A stretch of DNA of 64,000 nucleotides from Clitopilus passeckerianus (lineage: Eukaryota; Basidiomycota; Agaricomycetes; Agaricales; Entolomataceae), in contig CALYLX010000009.1 in the NCBI GenBank assembly GCA_944990035.1, positions 62,001 to 126,000 on the forward strand. The letters run 5' to 3'. Every line of letters begins with the position of its first letter. Position 1 is the stretch's first letter. Under the pieces are notes generated by a model. That model searched no databases. It was not told where the DNA came from and saw only the letters and a program-made list of their open reading frames with translations. The position numbers and the translations under genes were made by a program. Below, one piece after another: positions 40,263 to 51,304 of this stretch.

Positions 40263-40737
40263 CCCTCCCATCCACAAGATCTTAACATTGGTATCCCGTT
40301 CCGGTTGCTCTATCGAGACACCCATCGAGAAATGCAACCCGACGCCCGATGCACCCGTCTCTTCCGAAGAGTACCAACGCCTTCTGTCAAAGATGCCGAG
40401 ACTCAGAGAGCTTACCACCGAGATGTCTGTCGACGAAGCGCTCGTTCAGCAAGGCGGAGCTGGCGCTTTGGCGCCCTACTTGGGAGTTTTCAATTGCAAC
40501 TCCTCCTTGGATACAGTTACATTTATAGACGCACTCGAGGGTGGCTTGAAGTCAAGGTCATCCGAGGCGCCTCCGAAGACTTGCCTGCGCTACATCCGAA
40601 TGCTTAAATGTCCTGGCATAGGATGTGACGGACCTACCTATCTAAAGCGAACGGGGAAACTTAAGAAGCAACACGGGATCAAAATGATGACATTTGCTCC
40701 CGTCGACCTCAGTGCAATCAACTTTGAAACCTTCTGA
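40263..40737 (+). pseudogene. F-box protein C-terminal fragment
   Basis: An open frame from the copia LTR edge (HPPIHKILTLVSRSG) to TGA at 40735-40737. It is colinear with the C-terminal region of the pseudogene at 41134-42733: SSEEYQRLLSKMPRLREL against STEGFDQLLARMRLLQEL, ALEGGLKSR against ALKSGLAAR, and KKQHGIKM against MKYGIKM. The F-box and N-terminal two thirds are missing, and the break coincides with the LTR boundary. No start codon belongs to it. Confidence 0.75.
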
Positions 40738-41133
40738 CCCTCAGGCACCTCCCATTCGAGTACTCCCTACCCAATCGGGATTTAGTATGGTAATGGTCAC
40801 TATTTGTCTGTCTTATTTCTCATGTGGATAAGGTACATCACAGTTCATACTCCAACATACCTATTCTACTGCTATCGCTTGCATAATGTGAGTGATTATT
40901 CAACGAGTATCGCTTGGGCTGATAGGATGCACATTCCCCGATCCACGAAGTTGGCGAAAGTCACTCCCTTCCCGAACCTTTCCTTAAATGAACATCCATT
41001 CCGCATCAGGCATCATTACCCCATTACCCGTAACGCGGCTCAGTATGCCTAAACCGATTTCCATCATACCAGAGTATTCAAAAAGGCGGTAGACTCAGTA
41101 CTGAGTAGACGAACAGGAAATCAGCCTTCTCGA
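40738..41133. other. Intergenic between F-box fragments
   Basis: Nothing recognisable. It presumably contains the downstream gene's former promoter. Confidence 0.4.
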
Positions 41134-42733
41134 CATGGATGCCATACTCAATGATCCCTTCCTCCAGAGTGACTAGGACTGTTGGATGCTCGAACATTGC
41201 CGTGATCTCCAGAGATGACAAGCGCATTGTTCAGGCCGCCTTGACCCACATCCACAAATTGTTGCAGGGGGTGGACCATTCAGATGAAGACAGACTCGGC
41301 GTCCAAGCCATGGAGAGCCAGCTCAAGGTCGCAATCGCCCCACATAAAGCCTTGCCACCCGAGGTTCTCGCCAGGGTGTTCTCAGAGCTTGTCCCAGTGT
41401 CGACTCTACCACATAGCAGTTGGCACCACGAGCAGAGACACGAGCCAATAAGCTCCAGCGACCTGGATACTAGTTTGTGGAATCACTATGAGCCTCGCAG
41501 AATCCGAACGGTTTGCTCGCGATGGAGACAGATCGCATTGAACCACTCCAGCCTGTGGTCAAATGTTTTGCTCGAATGGCAACCTTCGACTCAAACGCCC
41601 GGAACGTCACTTCGCGGACTCATCAACAGAGCCCTTGATATCCTCCCGGATAAAGGCCCTATCTCCCTCTACCTAGCGGTAACGCACTTTTATGTCAATC
41701 CTATGACATTGAAAGGCATCTTTGAGGACAACACCATTATAAGAATGGTCTTTCCTCTTGCGCAACGGTTGCAATCACTCACAGTCCGTAGCCACATGGA
41801 AGAGCTGACCAGCCTGTTCGATCTCCCTCTCGAAACCACCTTCCCTATTCTCAAATCCTTCAACGTTACTCACGAGATGTCAGGCTTGTCCGACCAGGAC
41901 CCTCATGCCACGACGACGAGGGGCACCATTTTCAGCCGCTCTCCTACTCTACAGAATGTGGATGTCTCCGTTGGACGCTACCAGCCACTGGTGTTCTCGT
42001 CCCTGGTATCGTGGTCACAACTGACCCCACCTTCGATTATCAGAGCCGACGCAGTTAGATCTCCTACTCCTCGCCCTCGCCGACAGTCCAAACTTGTCAA
42101 GCCTATCCGTAACTTGCCTCCCCGGCTCTAGCCCCTCTTCTCCAAATCCCATCCCACTCCTTAACCTCGAGGAGCTAGAGCTCTCTGTCTCCCGGCAGTG
42201 AGATCCTTTTAGATTTTCTGCAAGTCCCTGCGTTGACACGTGTATCCCTCATATGTGCCCCTTCACCCGCTATTCAGAAGATGACTGCTTTGACTGGTCG
42301 ATCTGCCTGCGCCATCACGGCCTTCGAGGACGGATGGGGCCCCCAATTCCACCCCTCATTATCCACGGAGGGTTTTGACCAACTATTGGCTCGTATGCGC
42401 CTGCTACAGGAGCTCTCTACTGGAACGGTCCTGGAGGAATCGGTCGTCCGTTCCGTAGGATCCGGCGCTCTTCTACCACATCTAGAAGTACTCAGCCGTA
42501 TGTCATCACAGAAGTTTGCTGAAGCCCTGAAATCTGGCTTAGCAGCTAGGGATCACAATGCTCCGTCCCGCACTCAACTTCGTTCAGCGATTTGTAAATT
42601 GACTCAGGCTTCGCGTGAGGGAGAATGGGAGGACGAGGTCATGTTGAAACGTGTGGAGGAGCTAGAGATGAAGTACGGCATTAAAATGGAGCTGTCCGTT
42701 CCGTTCGATTTGTCGTTTTTTGATGAGATATGA
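41134..42733 (+). pseudogene. F-box protein pseudogene (several frameshifts)
   Basis: The ATG at 41134 gives MDAILNDPFLQSD then a stop; the homologous frame (VTRTVGCSN) starts in another frame, implying an indel near 41170. The F-box core is HKALPPEVLARVFSEL, then RRIRTVCSRWRQIALNHSSLWSNVLL. At about 42018 an apparent extra C in a C-run leaves the LRR frame, which continues as LRLSEPTQLDLLLLAL. Another shift near 42197 returns to the final frame (ILLDFLQVPALTRVSL) ending FFDEI. At least two and probably three disruptions, so it is non-functional unless the C-run is a sequencing error. Confidence 0.75.
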
Positions 42734-43627
42734 TATCTAACCCTTTGTCCACCTTTATCAATATATAAGAACAATAATTTCCGTAAGGCTCCTGAAGCGT
42801 TACATGCCCCAGGAAAGCCCAGGAACTATAGCAATATGTTTGGTCCCTTCTGGGTGTTGCGAACAGGTCTATGAGCGAGAAGGATGTGAACGGCACCCTT
42901 CCCCTCGTAAAGCAGAGTGTAACTACCGCGTAGAATGGCATGAGTCAGGATGTGCTTCGAAACGACCTATTGACTGATGCCAGAGCACAACTGCACGATG
43001 GTTGGCATCGGGTCTGTGGGAAAGAGGTATATTAACACACCATGCGGTGTGTGTGGCTTGAAGGACGCTGCAACTTCAACTGAGTTATCTCTAGCATCCA
43101 AATGCCAATTGACAAGGATTCTGTTACATCGTTCCTTTTGTCGAATACTCGAACTCGGGGACACCAGCCCCAGGCAACGAAGGATAGATTGGTGAGACAG
43201 ACATAAGAGATCCAGAGTTCCGCGAACAAAAACAACATATCGGCTAGAATGCAGAGCTTGTCCAGAAGGTATGAAATGTGATGGCAGGGCGATGGGCGCG
43301 CAGACTAGCATGAAGCGAATGAGCAAAGATGGCAAGCGTTGTCAAAAAGAACAATAACGGAGGCAACCAGGTGTTTACATTTGTTTGTCTTCGTACAATG
43401 TTCTCCTTGTCTGTTCGGCTAGCGCTCAGTTACGAATTTGCTATTGTCCACGATGAAAGGGTCTCGTGGTCAGGCTTTTGTTCGAGGAAGGCGCCAGAAT
43501 ATAAAGCAGGACGCTCACAAACAAACATTCCCTTAAGTTCCCTGAGCGAGTCTCGCGTTGCTTTATTCCACTCCTTTCCTTTCAAAATTATCACGACTTG
43601 ACGATCTAGAGTCTATACCCCTATAAT
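42734..43627. other. Intergenic and 5' region of the next gene
   Basis: No gene. ATATAAA at about 43500 and the pyrimidine-rich stretch near 43560 suit the promoter and 5' UTR of the gene at 43694. Confidence 0.45.
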
Positions 43628-43678
43628 GTAAGTTCAGCTAAGCTATTGACTCTGCAATGTGACTAAGATTTCCCTCAG
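43628..43678 (+). other. Probable 5' UTR intron
   Basis: GTAAGT donor at 43628, branch-like sequence, and TCCCTCAG acceptor ending at 43678, 15 nt before the ATG at 43694. The 51-nt length fits the other introns here. Confidence 0.55.
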
Positions 43679-43693
43679 TAGTTCTCTACCGCT

Positions 43694-45382
43694 ATGACGA
43701 CTATACAACCTACTAATACCGCTTTCATTGCTTCGCCGGCATACGCTTTTCTATCACAACCACCTCCACCCAGGAAGAAGGCCCCGGTCGCACCTCTTCC
43801 TGAAATTCCGCCACCATCCGCTTCTCGCGGACTATCTTTCTCAGCTATTGTTGCTTGGGCATCGAGCGTTCAGCCTGGATCGCCTGGGACACCATTGTCA
43901 CCTCGCCATCGGTTTTCACTGAGCCTATCCAAACCCGAGACCTCGCCTCAAAGCCCTTCCCTTTCTATCTCCACCAAGAAAGATACGGCATTCTTCCAAC
44001 CCTTCGATGCTCTTTCGCCCTTACGCAAGGAGTTCACGCCCTCGGCCGAGAACTTTCCACTCAACCTATCCCAGCTCGGGTATACCTCCGTCTTCGTCGA
44101 CCTACCGAAGACACCAATGACTCCCGCTGAGTTCAACTCGAAATCAAAAACAGACGCTAAGGCTCCTGTCTCATCTACTCCCCGACGTAAAAGCACATTG
44201 AAGCGGTTCCGTTCATTATCCTTTATTCGCTCTCGGCCTCGGTCTGGAAGCCTTGGTGCCACTCCCCTTTCGCCCGCCGACAACCGCATCACTTCGCCTG
44301 TAACCTCCCCAAGCGTTGCTGAATCTCCGAAGATTCTCTCTGCTGCTGTCGTTAAGCGTAAAAAGGCAACCTACGCTCAGCTGAAGCCCTCAAAATCCAT
44401 GGTTGGACCTCCGCCTTCGCTATCTCAAGAAATTGCAATCATGCAGTTCGTTGACGGCGGAAGCGTGGAAGGGAACATCAAGAAAGCCATGCACTCTCGT
44501 GCTCGGTCAGTAGGCAACAAGCAAGCTGTTGATGACGTTTACCGGGATGGCAAAGGTGGAATCTGGGCGGATCGTGAGGAGGAGATGGAATACGTTCATC
44601 TTCTAGGATCTAAAGCTGACAAGAATGGCGACGCAAAATGGGTTACCTTCGGTGGAGCAGTTCAAAACCGCAAGAACAGCGACGACAGTGGTCTGGCATT
44701 GAATATCCTACCCATAGATAGGCGAGGGAGCGCAACGTCTCAAGATTCTGCTTGTGACCCCACCAACATCGTCCAGCCCGTTGAGGACGGCGCTTTGATT
44801 GCTGTCCCATTGTCCCACCCCATCGCACCGAGTTCGCCGCCATCCAGCCCTTCTGCCAAACTCATCCCTCGCCTCCCTCTTCTCAACCTTCCCTCCCGAC
44901 CCAACTCAGGTATTCACCACCACCTCAGCGGAAGAGCAACTTACTTCCACCTCGACCTGCATACATTTAGTGTCCCCGCCAGCCCAGATTCTACCGTGGC
45001 ACCCTTGTCTCCCGGCCAACGCGCAGCCCTGGCTCTTGCTCAGATCGAAGCACCCCCTGCTTCGGCGAGCGAGAATGGAGAGCCTCGTCGACGACGAGTT
45101 GGCAAGCCTGCCCCTTTGACGTTGACCACGGAGGAGAAGGGCAGACCGAAGAAGTTGCAGGACGTCGAGCTGGAGATGGAACCGGTCACGGCTGGCGTCA
45201 TCTATTTCGAAATGGTCAAACGCGAATTCTTGGATGACTCGTTCGAGCCTGCTGTGCCTCCCAAGGCTTCCCTGGCGGAAGACGTTGTGAAGCAGATGCC
45301 GCCTGTGAAAGAGGTTCAGCCTCTTCGAGTTCTGAGGAAGAGCATCTCGATGAAGTTTGGTGGACTTCTGGCCCGAAAATAA
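43694..45382 (+). CDS. Conserved disordered protein of unknown function
   Basis: An intronless 562-codon ORF (MTTIQPTNTAF start). The N-terminal third is Pro/Ser-rich (PPPPRKKAP; SPGTPLSP) with many SP/TP sites and a basic stretch (RRKSTLKRFRSLSFIRSRPRS) that resembles kinase-target and nuclear-localisation sequence. A more ordered core lies at about 235-300 (LSQEIAIMQFVDGGSVEGNIKKA; DVYRDGKGGIWADREEEMEY). The tail is disordered and ends LRKSISMKFGGLLARK. No catalytic motif seen. It looks like a regulatory or scaffold protein under phosphorylation; that is inference. A 5' UTR intron and promoter support a real gene. Confidence 0.8.
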   Translation: MTTIQPTNTAFIASPAYAFLSQPPPPRKKAPVAPLPEIPPPSASRGLSFSAIVAWASSVQPGSPGTPLSPRHRFSLSLSKPETSPQSPSLSISTKKDTAFFQPFDALSPLRKEFTPSAENFPLNLSQLGYTSVFVDLPKTPMTPAEFNSKSKTDAKAPVSSTPRRKSTLKRFRSLSFIRSRPRSGSLGATPLSPADNRITSPVTSPSVAESPKILSAAVVKRKKATYAQLKPSKSMVGPPPSLSQEIAIMQFVDGGSVEGNIKKAMHSRARSVGNKQAVDDVYRDGKGGIWADREEEMEYVHLLGSKADKNGDAKWVTFGGAVQNRKNSDDSGLALNILPIDRRGSATSQDSACDPTNIVQPVEDGALIAVPLSHPIAPSSPPSSPSAKLIPRLPLLNLPSRPNSGIHHHLSGRATYFHLDLHTFSVPASPDSTVAPLSPGQRAALALAQIEAPPASASENGEPRRRRVGKPAPLTLTTEEKGRPKKLQDVELEMEPVTAGVIYFEMVKREFLDDSFEPAVPPKASLAEDVVKQMPPVKEVQPLRVLRKSISMKFGGLLARK

Positions 45383-45913
45383 GTTTTGGACTTCCGGTTT
45401 GGTTCTCAGACCACTCATATATTGTTGAACATGGACCATACGGACCAATTTCACTCTCTTGAATTTTCCATTCTTTTAATTTGTTGTATCTTTTACGTCT
45501 TGCTCTCGTACACTGCTCTCATCAACCCGCACGTCTCGCACTTATAGCTTCATATACCCCCACACATCAGCGCCACCCACATCCACACACATATTGTTAT
45601 AATTCTCATTATGTCTATGTATCGAAATGAAATGCCTAGGTTCTTAGCCTTTTATATTTGGAAGCACCAGCCCTCTAGAGCAAATAGACGTTACGAACGC
45701 CAAACCATGGACTTCTTACACCCACCTCCGCCAAGATAACGAAGCACAGCCAGGCTACCACGAGTTGCTTGCTCAGTCAACTTGCAGATCTTACTGGGAG
45801 CATCATTTCGATTTTTCAATTCAAATCCGCAGCTGAGCGGTGAAGACCATACGTATAAATCATGACCAACTAAGGCAGAATAAGAACAGGCAAGATCCTC
45901 TCATATCCCAGCT
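45383..45913. other. Intergenic
   Basis: 3' region of the disordered-protein gene and upstream region of the first GST. No gene seen. Confidence 0.4.
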
Positions 45914-46740
45914 ATGCCCAACACCGATCCAATTATTCTGTATGATATCCCTGCTAATACCGATCACATTCCAAGCAAGGCTTGGTCTCCAAACCCATGG
46001 AAAGCTCGGTGAAGATCTTTTCTGGAGATCGTAGATGGCTGCCTATGCTAACTCTTCGTCTGTAGGTTCTTTCTGAATTACAAGGGAATCTCTGACAAGA
46101 CCGAATGGGTTGAATACCCCGATATTGAGGGTACCTTCAAGAAACTAGATATCCCACCATCCGCCACAAGGCGCGATGGATCAGGATACTTCAGCTGCCC
46201 CGCCATCATCGATCCCTCGACTGGGGCTCGAATCTCTGAGTCCGCTCGGATCGCCGAGTATCTCGATAAAAGTATCCTGATACGCCGAGACTCTTTCCGG
46301 GTGGGACCCATGCTTTGCAGCATGCATTTTACAGCGTCTTTGAGGACAAGATAGGCCTTGCACTATTCCCGCTGACCATCCCGAAGAGCATCGAGATGAT
46401 GAACCCAGCCAACCAGCCGTATCTTATCAGGACAAGGGAGAAGATATTCGGAAAGACCATGAAGGAGCTTTATCCCGTTGGCGAGGCCCGCGTGCAGGTC
46501 TGGGCTAAGGTCAAGGAAGGATTCGATGCCGTCGACGCGTGGTACGAAAAGGGGAAGGGCGATGGACCGTACCTTTCGGGAAAAGAGCCTGGGTTCGCTG
46601 ATTTCGTGGTTGCAGCATGGGTCATTTATATAAAGTTTGTCATGGGGGAAGACAGTACGGAGTGGCAGGATGTCAGGAGTTGGCACAACGGCAGATGGTG
46701 TTCCATTCTTGACGGTTTCGAGAAGTATCAAAGTGTTTAA
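45914..46740 (+). pseudogene. Glutathione S-transferase, GSTFuA-like, copy 1 (1-nt deletion)
   Basis: Exon 1 from the ATG at 45914 gives ILYDIPANTDHIPSKAWSPNPWKAR. An intron at about 46010-46064 leads to FFLNYKGISDKTEWVEYPDIEG. The thioredoxin-fold N-domain has the SPNPWK active-site region and the SESARIAEYLD glutathione-binding end. At about 46270 one base is missing relative to the neighbour, throwing the frame. The C-terminal helical domain (YLIRTREKIFGKTMKELYPVGEA, GPYLSGKEPGFADFVVAAW) remains open to TAA 46740. The family is the fungal GSTFuA/etherase-like class, which binds or conjugates wood extractives and phenolics. One indel only, so sequencing error is possible. Confidence 0.75.
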
Positions 46741-47035
46741 TTACCAGTAGCACGAAAACAACCAGAAACGAATAGCTCTCAGCATTCTGTTTCCAGGTCT
46801 AGAACAGGGGGATTGTGTATTCTGCGATCTCTCACATATCTAATCGCCCATTAAGGCCTCACATGGCCTTGAGCTGCACCCAGTACTACGGGTGGTTTCA
46901 TCATTCAGTGCTGGTCAGTACGCGGGTCCTGCTTTTCCGCAGCATCACCGATCTTCCATACAAGGTTGAAGGTAACGGCATATAAATCACCTCTGGTAGG
47001 ACGGAGAGCAAGCAAAACACTTCCATATTTCGACC

Positions 47036-47865
47036 ATGTCTACCAGCCAACCGATCATCTTCTACGATATCCCTGGCAATACCGACGTTATTCCCGGCAA
47101 AGCTTGTTCCCCGAATACCTGGAAAATCCGGTAAGATATATCAGCAACTCGAAAGATGGCAACTATCCATACTTACGCCTCACCTCTAGCTTCGCTCTGA
47201 ACTACAAAGGGATCCCATACAAGACTGAATGGATTGAATATCCTGATATCGAGGGAACCTTCAAGCAATTGAACATACCCCCGTCATCTGTATGGATGGA
47301 TGGGGTTGCGTACTACAGTTGCCCCGCCATTATCGAGCCTTCAACTGGTGCAAGAATCTCCGACTCCGCTCAGATCGCCGAGTATCTCGACAAGCAGTAT
47401 CCTGACACACCAAAGCTCTTCCCCGATGGCACCCATGCTTTACAGTATGCATTTTACAGCCTCTTTGAGAGCAAACTTGTTGCACTCCTGCCAGTGACTA
47501 TTCCAAAGATTCCCGAGCGGATGAACCCAGTAAGCCGACCATATCTTCGCCGAACAAGAGAACAATACTTTGGAAAGACACTGGAAGAGATGTTCCCAGT
47601 TGGGGAAGCCCTCGTCGAGGCTTGGGCGAAGGTTGCAGAGGTCTTTGATGCCGTTGACGTGTGGTACGAGAAGGGTAAAAATGATGGGCCATACCTTCTG
47701 GGCAAGGAGCCAGGATTTGTAGATTTTGTGGTTGCGTCTTGGGTTATGTTGGTGAAATTCGTCTACGGCGAAGATAGCACCGAGTGGAAGAACGTCAGGA
47801 CCTGGAACGATGGTCGATGGGGTTCTATAGTTGATGGGTTGGAGAAGTATCAAAGCATCCACTAA
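47036..47865 (+). CDS. Glutathione S-transferase, GSTFuA-like, copy 2
   Basis: Intact two-exon gene. The ATG at 47036 gives IIFYDIPGNTDVIPGKACSPNTWKIR. An intron (about 47132-47189) is followed by FALNYKGIPYKTEWIEYPDIEG. The N-domain has the SPNTWK catalytic region and SDSAQIAEYLDKQYPDTPKLF; the C-domain is helical (RRTREQYFGKTLEEMFPVGEA, DGPYLLGKEPGFVDFVVASW), ending EKYQSIH. Length about 258 residues, normal for the class. It is cytosolic, with no signal peptide. It likely conjugates or binds small aromatic compounds. It lies 295 bp after its damaged tandem copy and next to two flavin monooxygenases. Confidence 0.9.
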
Positions 47866-48330
47866 AGAGAAACGCGAATGTCCCCTACTTTAAATTGAGG
47901 GTGTAATCACAAGAGGGTTTTATAACATTGCCATCGTAGAGATGCCGAACGTTTGCCTTCTGTAGTTCTGGCCGTTTGTGCTCCGTGGTAGTAGAAACTT
48001 TAGATGGCCATACCGGCAAAAAGAGCTGCTACAACAAATGACGCGTCTGATTGCGAGGGCGTTGACATGTTAAGGGCAGGTCTTTTCGCGAACTAAAAAT
48101 CATTTGGCATCGAAACGAATCCAGAAACGCGTTGACCGTGTTAATTTGTTATGTGAATATATATGTGTACAACAAGCACCAAGACATACATCCAAAGGTT
48201 TGGATGAATTCTCGCTAAGCGTAAGTAGAGACATCTTCGTGATATAGTTGGCCCAACTGTGTCAAATCCGTCGGCGTGGAAGGTGGAAGAGGAACATAGT
48301 ATTTATATAATGAAATATAATGAAACTGCA
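47866..48330. other. Intergenic between convergent GST and FMO genes
   Basis: 3' regions of two convergent genes. Nothing else seen. Confidence 0.4.
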
Positions 48331-50837
48331 TCAGCCTGAATAGCGAGTAGTGAAAATCCCTTCCTCCATTGCTTTGATTTCTGTAAAGGTTGTGATTGCG
48401 TTAGCGCGACGAAAGCCCATGAGGACAACAAACAACTCACGAAGCGCCACATGTTTTGAATGGAATCTGCAGAATCCAAGGCTCCCTACATACAATGTTA
48501 TGAGCTGTGTCCTGAGAACGGCAAATACGGTGACTCACCCATCATCACCCACATTCCATTGACCCCGGAGTCTGCCCAGGGACTACCTAGCTCTCCCTCC
48601 TCGTTGAATTGCCATATAGGCTTGCATTTAGAAGCCAGGTCTTCGCCACAGATATCACGGATGGGGGTTTTTGAGTCGCCGATTCTGCGTATCAACAAAC
48701 GTTAACCATCAGCACACACTCTCGGATTCCTTGTTTCTTGCTTACCCTGTGGCAAAGACGACTACATCCGCTGGAAGTTCTACGCCATCTTCAAATTTAA
48801 TTCCATTTTCTGTCAACCTTTCGATCTGGCTCCCTCTCTTCAGTTTGATCTTTCCATCTGCGATCAGCTGGCTTGCGCCAGTGTCTGGTATTTCGAATTC
48901 ATAAGCCTCGGGGGGAGATGGTGTTATTAACTCCACCCACCAAAGTAATAACCACCAAGTCGTGACCGGACAAGCAGGGCAAATCCAGTGTCATTTGGTC
49001 CAGTATTCAGCCCAAAGCCAGCTTTCGTTAACCCTTCAAGTAAATCCCTACAAATATCGGCCCCTGATCAGCCCCCGAAAACGTACGCTGAGAAAGATGT
49101 CACACTTGTCCATGTGCGCGATGAACTGTACAGCCCGTTTACTCATAAGAGTACTGACGTGAAGCGGTGTGGCTGCGAAAAGCCTGTCTGAAATCTCGTT
49201 GGGCGGAGAAATCTCAGAATACATGCCTGTTGTGAACGGGTGGTTAATCGGCGCTATCAGGGCAGCGACGGACAATGCGAACGTACTCTCCAAAAGAACT
49301 TTCCAGCCATTCTTGATGGTCATGACATACGTTGAACTTCTTTGGTACATTGTGACGTCTTTGGCCAGGAAGATCATCAATTATTGAGTCAATATGCCTA
49401 TGCGGAAACATACCGATGCCAAAGTCGGAGTACTCTTGACAAATATCATGGGCTGATACAGCCAATAAGCCTTCATATCAGGTGAACAGTTCGAAGGCCA
49501 ACTTACCTGAAGTACCCGCACCTATGACGACAACCTTCTTCCCGAGATGGTCTTTTGCTGACTTGTGCTGCAAGGAGTGAAGTATTTGTCCCTTAAAAGT
49601 ATCCTATTGCCCACTTCTATGAGTTTCCAATCGTAACGGGAGGTAGATTTGGGTCCGGAAACTCACCATCCCAGCGACGTCGGGAAGTTCGACCTTTCCG
49701 CTACCGAATCCAGTCGCGAAAATAACGTAGGGCACGACAAAAGTTGTTGAAGAGCCATCTACACTTTCAATAGATACCGTCCATTTTCCGGTGCCCTCAT
49801 CGAGTTGAGCGTTGGTGACTTGGGATGATGTCCAGACGTTCAGTTCAAGGGCCTCGGCATAATATTCAAGCCAGTTCGCCAGCTAACAATGTCCTCATTA
49901 GCAAAGGATGAGCCAGGTAAAGTGGAGGGTCTACCTTCTTTGCAGGACTGAAGACAGGCCAAGTCGGCGGGAAACTGAATTTTCTAGATTAATTCCACTT
50001 CCACTCAGCGACCGAGAGCCAACTTACGGAATGTAGGGCAAATTGTCAAACCCTGCCGAAAAATCAGGACTTCCGGAAGAGTTGTATGTTTCTCGAACAC
50101 TTGCAGACAGGATCGTGAAGGCAGAGCGCTTCATATCTGTTTCGCCAGCAATCTCCGATTCTTGGATTTTTGTCGATGACCAGGGCAGAAACTTCTAGCG
50201 TTTTCAACCTTGCCGCGACAGTGAGCCCAGATTGGCCACCACCAATAATGATAACCTTTGGCGGAGCATCTTTGAATTCCAATTCCCGTTGACGTGCTTC
50301 CGTCCACATGCCGTGGTTCGGGGTATTATCTCTCAGTGCCCCGATCTTTTCAGGGAATTCCTTCAAATCCTCCAAATTGGTAAAGATGGAATGAGCTTTC
50401 CATTCACCCGTTGATGTTGGCACGAGTTTGCCAATACCGGAGGCGATTCCGATATCAGTTTCGAAATCGAAGAAAAACTGGATCCAGGCGAGGTCGGGGA
50501 AGATGTTTTGCAGACCAAGATAAGGGTCGTCTCGAAGCTTAAAAGCCTTTGCATGGATTTGATCAGCACTCAAGCGCTCGGACAGGAATTGAGAGATCTT
50601 CTGGATTCCAACGAAGGTGCGGAAATCCCATGTTAGGGCAAGCAAATCTCGCCAAAAAGACTCCTCGACGAATAGCGACGAGATACGCTGGATGTCGCCG
50701 GTTTCTGCGGCCGAGGCGAACGCTTCGAACCACTCTTTTGTGACTGCTTTAGCGTCAGTGTTCTCGGGGATTTGGGCGCCCAGGCGATCAAGCGTGGGGA
50801 GAGGGATGCTGCAGACAGATTCTTCAAGGAGGGTCAT
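48331..50837 (-). CDS. Flavin-containing monooxygenase with N-terminal SnoaL/NTF2-like domain, copy 1
   Basis: The ATG at 50835-50837 opens an N-terminal domain of about 170 residues resembling SnoaL/NTF2 folds (EWFEAFASAAETGDIQRISSLFVEESFWRD). The FAD Rossmann motif is VIIIGGGQSGL, then IGDCWRNRYEALCLHDPV. The NADPH motif is VVVIGAGTS. An FMO-like fingerprint FKGQILHSLQH and the C-terminal VVFATG are present. About ten exons. The intron after HDPV uses a GC donor (50053-50104) and restores WFDNLPYIP. Other exon joins give consistent protein (LLESMYSEISPP; GGYYFDTGASQL) and the gene ends HVALQIKAMEEG ... YSG. It oxygenates an organic substrate using NADPH and O2; the substrate is unknown. Tandem with copy 2, same strand. 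Confidence 0.85.
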
Positions 50838-51304
50838 CGTGTTTCGAAGTTAAGACTTCATGCCTCAATCTGATTGCCTTTATATATCGGCGTTTTCTTT
50901 TTCAGGGTAGCTTTCCTTGTATTCATTGGTGCTGCCTATGTGCATCCATCTAGCAACCTGAAACACATTGTGGACTTGGGATGCGCAGCAAGGTTGTTTT
51001 GTGCTTGGGTTCTATCGCCTTCTGTCGCTCCCGGCCAATGTTGGCCTTGGAACGGATCTGCGAGGTGAGAAGCGGCCTCATTCGCGCTGAAAGGTAGACG
51101 TCAGCTTGCCAAAATGGAGTTTAGAATGTACCGGGAACTTGGGTAAAAATGAACTTGCGCGAGCGCTGAAAGTTTGAGGGATGAGTCATCTGACGACTAA
51201 CAGCAAGCAGCCTTATCGGCTTGAAGTAAATCTCATTAGTGCTGCAGCTCTATCTGATGAGAGTCTACACCCTTTCAGGTATTTGAAATAGCGATTCCAT
51301 CATA
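50838..51304. other. Intergenic between flavin monooxygenases
   Basis: Upstream region of copy 1 and 3' region of copy 2. No gene seen. Confidence 0.4.
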
